Positions 60,915 through 64,000 of a DNA stretch of 64,000 nt are shown in pieces (position 1 is the stretch's first letter; each line of letters opens with the position of its first letter). The position numbers and the translations under genes are program-made. Under the pieces are notes generated by a model. The model did not search any database, was not told where the DNA came from, and was given only the letters and a program-made list of their open reading frames with translations. The DNA is from Microbulbifer sp. TB1203. Lineage in GTDB: Bacteria; Pseudomonadota; Gammaproteobacteria; Pseudomonadales; Cellvibrionaceae. Location of the stretch: NCBI RefSeq assembly GCF_030997045.1, contig NZ_CP116899.1:2872501-2936500 (forward strand), written 5' to 3'.

Positions 60915-61439
60915 ATGAGTAATTTCGTTCAAAAAAGCAGCTATAGCCGTGAAGAGCTGCTGGCCTGCTCTCAAGGCGAGATGTTCGGCCCCGGCAACGC
61001 CCAGCTGCCCGCCCCCGATATGCTGATGCTCGACCGCATCACCCATATCTCCAAGGAAGGCGGCGCCTACGGCAAGGGCGAACTGGTCGCGGAACTGGAT
61101 ATTCACCCGGACCTGTGGTTCTTCGAATGCCACTTCCCCGGCGATCCGGTGATGCCCGGCTGCCTGGGTCTGGACGCCATGTGGCAGCTGCTGGGCTACT
61201 TCCTGGCCTGGAAGGGCAACCCTGGCCGCGGCCGCGCCCTGGGTTGCGGCGAGGTGAAATTCACCGGCCAGATTCTGCCGACCAATAAGAAGGTCACCTA
61301 CCATATTCAAATGAGCCGGCTGGTGGAACGCAAGCTGGTCATGGGTATCGGCGATGGCTCGGTATCGGTGGACGGTCGCGAGATCTACACAGCCAAGGAC
61401 CTGCGGGTCGGCCTGTTTACCCGCACTGACAACTTTTAA
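60915..61439 (+). CDS. fabA: 3-hydroxydecanoyl-ACP dehydratase/isomerase
   Basis: Introduces the cis double bond at the C10 stage in unsaturated fatty acid synthesis. 174 residues, hot-dog fold. Catalytic His73 is in FFECHFPGDPVMPGC and Asp87 in GLDAMWQLLGYF, matching E. coli His70 and Asp84. The weakly marked ATG lies 5 bases after GGGAACAA. fabB follows after 95 bases on the same strand, the classical fabAB operon of gammaproteobacteria. Confidence 0.97.
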   Translation: MSNFVQKSSYSREELLACSQGEMFGPGNAQLPAPDMLMLDRITHISKEGGAYGKGELVAELDIHPDLWFFECHFPGDPVMPGCLGLDAMWQLLGYFLAWKGNPGRGRALGCGEVKFTGQILPTNKKVTYHIQMSRLVERKLVMGIGDGSVSVDGREIYTAKDLRVGLFTRTDNF

Positions 61440-61534
61440 TCCGCGGCCGCGAGGTCGCGGACACAGGTTTAAGTCCGCTGCGAACCACAAGAATAACAGC
61501 GTTACACTGTCGTAAAGTTTTACTGGAGATCACT

Positions 61535-62758
61535 ATGCGCCGGGTTGCTATCACCGGAATGGGCATCACTTCCTGCATCGGCACCGACACTGAAGCGGTC
61601 ACCGCCGCATTAAAGGCGGGCCGCAGCGGCATCCGCTTCCAGGAGGAATACCGGGAACTTGGCCTGCGCAGCCAGGTGGGCGGCGAAGTGGATATCGACT
61701 TCAAGGAGCATATCGACCGCAAGCACCTGCGTTTTATGGGCGACTCTGCCGCCTACGCGTATGTCGCTATGCAGGAGGCGATCCGCATGGCGGGACTGGA
61801 GGAGAGCGATATCTCCAACCCGCGCACCGGCATAGTGATGGGCTCGGGCGGCACCTCCACCGCCGCCATTATCGAGGCGGCGCAGATACTCAAGGAGAAA
61901 GGCGTGCGCCGCGTGGGCGCCTACCGGGTACCCCAGGTGATGGGCAGCACCGTGTCCGCATGCCTGGCCACCCCCTTCAAGATCAAGGGGGTCAACTACA
62001 GCATCTCCTCCGCCTGCTCCACCAGTGCCCACTGCATCGGTAACGGCGCCGAGCTGATCCAGATGGGCAAGCAGGATATCGTTTTCGCCGGTGGCGGCGA
62101 GGAGCTGGCCTGGAGTCTCACCCATCTGTTCGATGCCATGGGTGCCCTGTCCACCAAGTACAACGACGAGCCCACCAAGGCCTCGCGCCCCTATGACGTG
62201 GACCGGGACGGCTTCGTGATCGCCGGCGGCGGCGGCTGCGTGGTGCTGGAGGAACTGGAGCATGCAAAAGCCCGCGGCGCTACCATCTACGCCGAACTGA
62301 CCGGCTACGGCGCCACTTCCGACGGCTACGATATGGTGGCCCCCAGCGGCGAGGGCGCGGTGCGCTGTATGCAGCAGGCGCTGGCGGGCATGGACGGCAA
62401 GGGTCTGGAGGGCCCGGTGGACTATATCAACACTCACGGCACCTCCACCCCGGTGGGCGATGTGGCGGAACTCAGGGCCATGCGCGAAGTTTTCGGCGAC
62501 AAGGTACCGGCCTTCTCCTCCACCAAATCCCTTACCGGTCACTCCCTGGGCGCTGCCGGCGTGCAGGAGGCCATCTACTGCCTGCTGATGATGCAGAACG
62601 ACTTTCTCACTGCCTCTGCCAATGTGGAGCACAGAGACGAAGCGGCAGAGGGAATGGACCTGGTAACAGAGCTGCGTAGTCAGAAGGTCAAGCGCGCCAT
62701 GTCCAACAGCTTCGGCTTTGGCGGCACCAATGCCTGCCTGATTTTCGACAAGGCCTGA
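61535..62758 (+). CDS. fabB: 3-oxoacyl-ACP synthase I
   Basis: Elongates the unsaturated intermediate made by FabA. 407 residues. Catalytic Cys161 in SSACSTSAHCIGNG, then His in NTHGTSTPVGD and His in KSLTGHSLGAAGVQEAIYCL. The end FGFGGTNACLIF is typical. GGAGATCACT precedes the ATG. The 95-base gap after fabA has no terminator, so co-transcription is expected. Confidence 0.97.
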   Translation: MRRVAITGMGITSCIGTDTEAVTAALKAGRSGIRFQEEYRELGLRSQVGGEVDIDFKEHIDRKHLRFMGDSAAYAYVAMQEAIRMAGLEESDISNPRTGIVMGSGGTSTAAIIEAAQILKEKGVRRVGAYRVPQVMGSTVSACLATPFKIKGVNYSISSACSTSAHCIGNGAELIQMGKQDIVFAGGGEELAWSLTHLFDAMGALSTKYNDEPTKASRPYDVDRDGFVIAGGGGCVVLEELEHAKARGATIYAELTGYGATSDGYDMVAPSGEGAVRCMQQALAGMDGKGLEGPVDYINTHGTSTPVGDVAELRAMREVFGDKVPAFSSTKSLTGHSLGAAGVQEAIYCLLMMQNDFLTASANVEHRDEAAEGMDLVTELRSQKVKRAMSNSFGFGGTNACLIFDKA

Positions 62759-63096
62759 TTGTTTAAGGCCTGAACGTTTACCTGTAGGAGCGGCGGGGCG
62801 GCCATCCGCCCATGGCCGCGATCGATGGCCGGGGCAACCCGAAGCTCTGATCGCGGCCATGGGCCGCTCCTACATGGGCCGGTGAAGCCAAAACCCTCGA
62901 TGCGAAGGTCCTGATACCGGTGGTTTTTTGCGGGACAGTGACTCGGGCCATCCATGGCTCGGAGCGCCGAACCGCTCGCCCTTCGGGCGCCTTCGGCGTC
63001 CAAAACAGCAATCCTGCCGTTTTGTCTGCGAGAGGGGCCGAAGGGCCGCCACGGAATTAACTTTGGTCCAGGCAAAGGGGAAAACAAGGCTCCCCC
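62759..63096. repeat. Repeat-filled gap after fabB (families A and E)
   Basis: This 338-base gap contains no gene that I can support. A family A palindrome with a longer loop spans 62782-62876 (TGTAGGAGCGGC... to GCCGCTCCTACA). A family E copy, inverted relative to 56383-56437, spans about 62940-63032 (GGGCCATCCATGGC, then CAATCCTGCCGTTTTGTCTG). The last 60 bases before the RmlD-like stop show nothing distinctive. Confidence 0.8.
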
Positions 63097-63927
63097 TTAT
63101 GCCTCGGCCTCCAGCTTTTCCAACCACAGCTCCACCTGCCGGGTGAGTCCCTGGCGCCAGCTGCGCTGCTGAATACCGAAAACGTCCCGCAATTTATTAC
63201 AGGCCAGCACTGCGCTGCGATCCTCTGCGGCGGGCAGCGCGCTCAGCTGTGGCGAGAGGTCCTCGTCGTAGAAGGATTGCGCGCGCTCCACCACTTCATG
63301 GGCAAACTCCAGTGCGGTGCAGCTGTCGGCGGCGCCGTAGTGGTAGACACCGGAGGTCGGGGCGCCGCTGGCCAGTTGCTGGACCACCGCCACCGCCACC
63401 CGGGCCATATCCGCCACTGTCACCGGGCTGCCGCGACTGCGGTCGTCCAGGGCGATCGGCTGGTGCGCCACCAGGCCGCGCAGCACCCGCCCGAGCAACG
63501 CATCTTCGCTGCGGTCAAGCATCCAACCGAAGCGCAGCACGCTCACATTGTCGCGTCCCTCCAGGGCATGTTCGCACTCCAGCCATTGGCGCCCGGCCTC
63601 GGTGGCCGGCGCAGGCTCGTCCTCCTCGTCGTAGCGCTTTCGCGCCCCGCCGGCAAAAACCTGGTAGGAGGAAAGGTGCAGAATCGGGTTGCGGGATTTT
63701 TGCGCCAGCGCGCGGCATGCCCACAGGGCCGCGGCCATGCCCTTGCCCCCGGCGCAGCAGGAGGCGTTGATTACCAGCGCGCCGGGGCGCAGTTGGTCCA
63801 GTTGGTCCGGAGTCAGCAGTTGCACACGAAAGCCAGCGCGCTGCAGGCGTTTCTGCAGTGCGCTGTCGATATCGTTGCCGGCGCCGATAACGGCGACCGA
63901 TTCCGGTGTATAGCCGGTGTCTGGCAC
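63097..63927 (-). CDS. RmlD/NAD-dependent epimerase-like protein with altered catalytic motif
   Basis: About 276 residues; function unknown. It resembles dTDP-4-dehydrorhamnose reductases: VAVIGAGNDIDSALQKRLQR in place of the Rossmann motif, LVINASCCAGG, LHLSSYQVFAGGARKRYDEE and the lower half RGSPVTVADMARVAVAVVQQ with SGVYHYGAADSCTALEFAHE. The usual Tyr-x3-Lys after the P-x-x-x-Y-G position is missing (EAGRQWLECEHAL), and the nucleotide motif is atypical, so catalysis is doubtful. The start is uncertain: a GTG at 63927 lies 13 bases after the ssb stop, while a GTG at 63981 would overlap ssb. Confidence 0.75.
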   Translation of the reverse strand: MPDTGYTPESVAVIGAGNDIDSALQKRLQRAGFRVQLLTPDQLDQLRPGALVINASCCAGGKGMAAALWACRALAQKSRNPILHLSSYQVFAGGARKRYDEEDEPAPATEAGRQWLECEHALEGRDNVSVLRFGWMLDRSEDALLGRVLRGLVAHQPIALDDRSRGSPVTVADMARVAVAVVQQLASGAPTSGVYHYGAADSCTALEFAHEVVERAQSFYDEDLSPQLSALPAAEDRSAVLACNKLRDVFGIQQRSWRQGLTRQVELWLEKLEAEA

Positions 63928-63940
63928 GGCGGGCGGATTC

Positions 63941-64000
63941 TCAGAAAGGAATGTCGTCGTCGAAACTGTTGTCGAAGCCACCGCTCGCCGGCGCCTGCTG
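63941..64000 (-). CDS. ssb: Single-stranded DNA-binding protein, C-terminal end only
   Basis: Only the last 19 codons and the stop are in the window. They read QQAPASGGFDNSFDDDIPF. The acidic D-D-D-I-P-F tip is the hallmark of bacterial SSB, the docking site for partner repair and replication proteins. The body of the gene lies beyond the window edge. Confidence 0.9.
   Translation of the reverse strand, partial: QQAPASGGFDNSFDDDIPF

Noticed and set aside
61610..62860. Minus-strand open frame of 416 codons opposite fabB
   Set aside because: Antisense of fabB; no motifs.

Overview
The window is a stretch of a high-GC gammaproteobacterial chromosome. Gene content and order closely follow the Pseudomonas aeruginosa block clpB-pgeF-rluD-bamD-pilSR-minor pilins-ispH-fkpB-lspA-ileS-ribF-murJ-rpsT-proB-obgE-rpmA-rplU-ispB. 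The insertions between these genes, and the presence of the proteobacterial dedicated sortase (Pds) regulators known mainly from marine species, suggest a marine relative (Cellvibrionales, Microbulbifer-like). That assignment is inference; no rRNA gene is present to confirm it. I see no tRNA, rRNA, CRISPR array or prophage.

Layout. 1-4.0 kb: branched-chain amino acid genes ilvI-ilvH-ilvC followed by the cut gene pssA, all on the minus strand. 4.5-9.2 kb: a small DUF4124 envelope protein and an RND efflux pump with its adaptor. 9.5-15 kb: clpB, pgeF, rluD and divergent bamD. 15-20 kb: nadE and the pilus two-component system pilS-pilR. 20-28 kb: a minus-strand type IVa minor pilin operon (fimU-like, pilV, pilW, pilX, pilY1, pilE), AT-richer than its surroundings and pointing towards pilR, plus a divergent second FimT/GspH-like pseudopilin.

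28.1-38.1 kb is an accessory island set between the pilus genes and ispH. It begins with a degraded piece of ispH, continues with an intact IS66-family element (11-bp terminal repeats, perfect 8-bp target duplication), a small MITE-like repeat and a 70-codon two-helix membrane gene, and ends with a 2257-residue secreted protein. That protein has Ig-like, carboxypeptidase-regulatory-like, six NHL and many YD (RHS) repeats, an arrangement like animal teneurins. The small gene overlaps its stop codon by one base, as in toxin-immunity pairs, so this is the best candidate for an undescribed system here.

38.2-45.8 kb returns to core genes (ispH, fkpB, lspA, ileS, ribF, murJ). 45.9-50.0 kb holds a tiny unannotated gene and pdsO, pdsR and pdsS, with no sortase or sortase target in the window. 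50.2-53.7 kb has rpsT and an accessory minus-strand set (LysE exporter, membrane protein, Crp/Fnr regulator, SDR, darcynin). 53.9-64 kb has proB, obgE, rpmA, rplU, ispB, manB/cpsG, galU, the unsaturated fatty acid pair fabA-fabB, an RmlD-like protein and the 3' end of ssb.

Many gaps carry palindromic REP-like repeats from a few recurring families, and these often sit at places where gene order departs from Pseudomonas.
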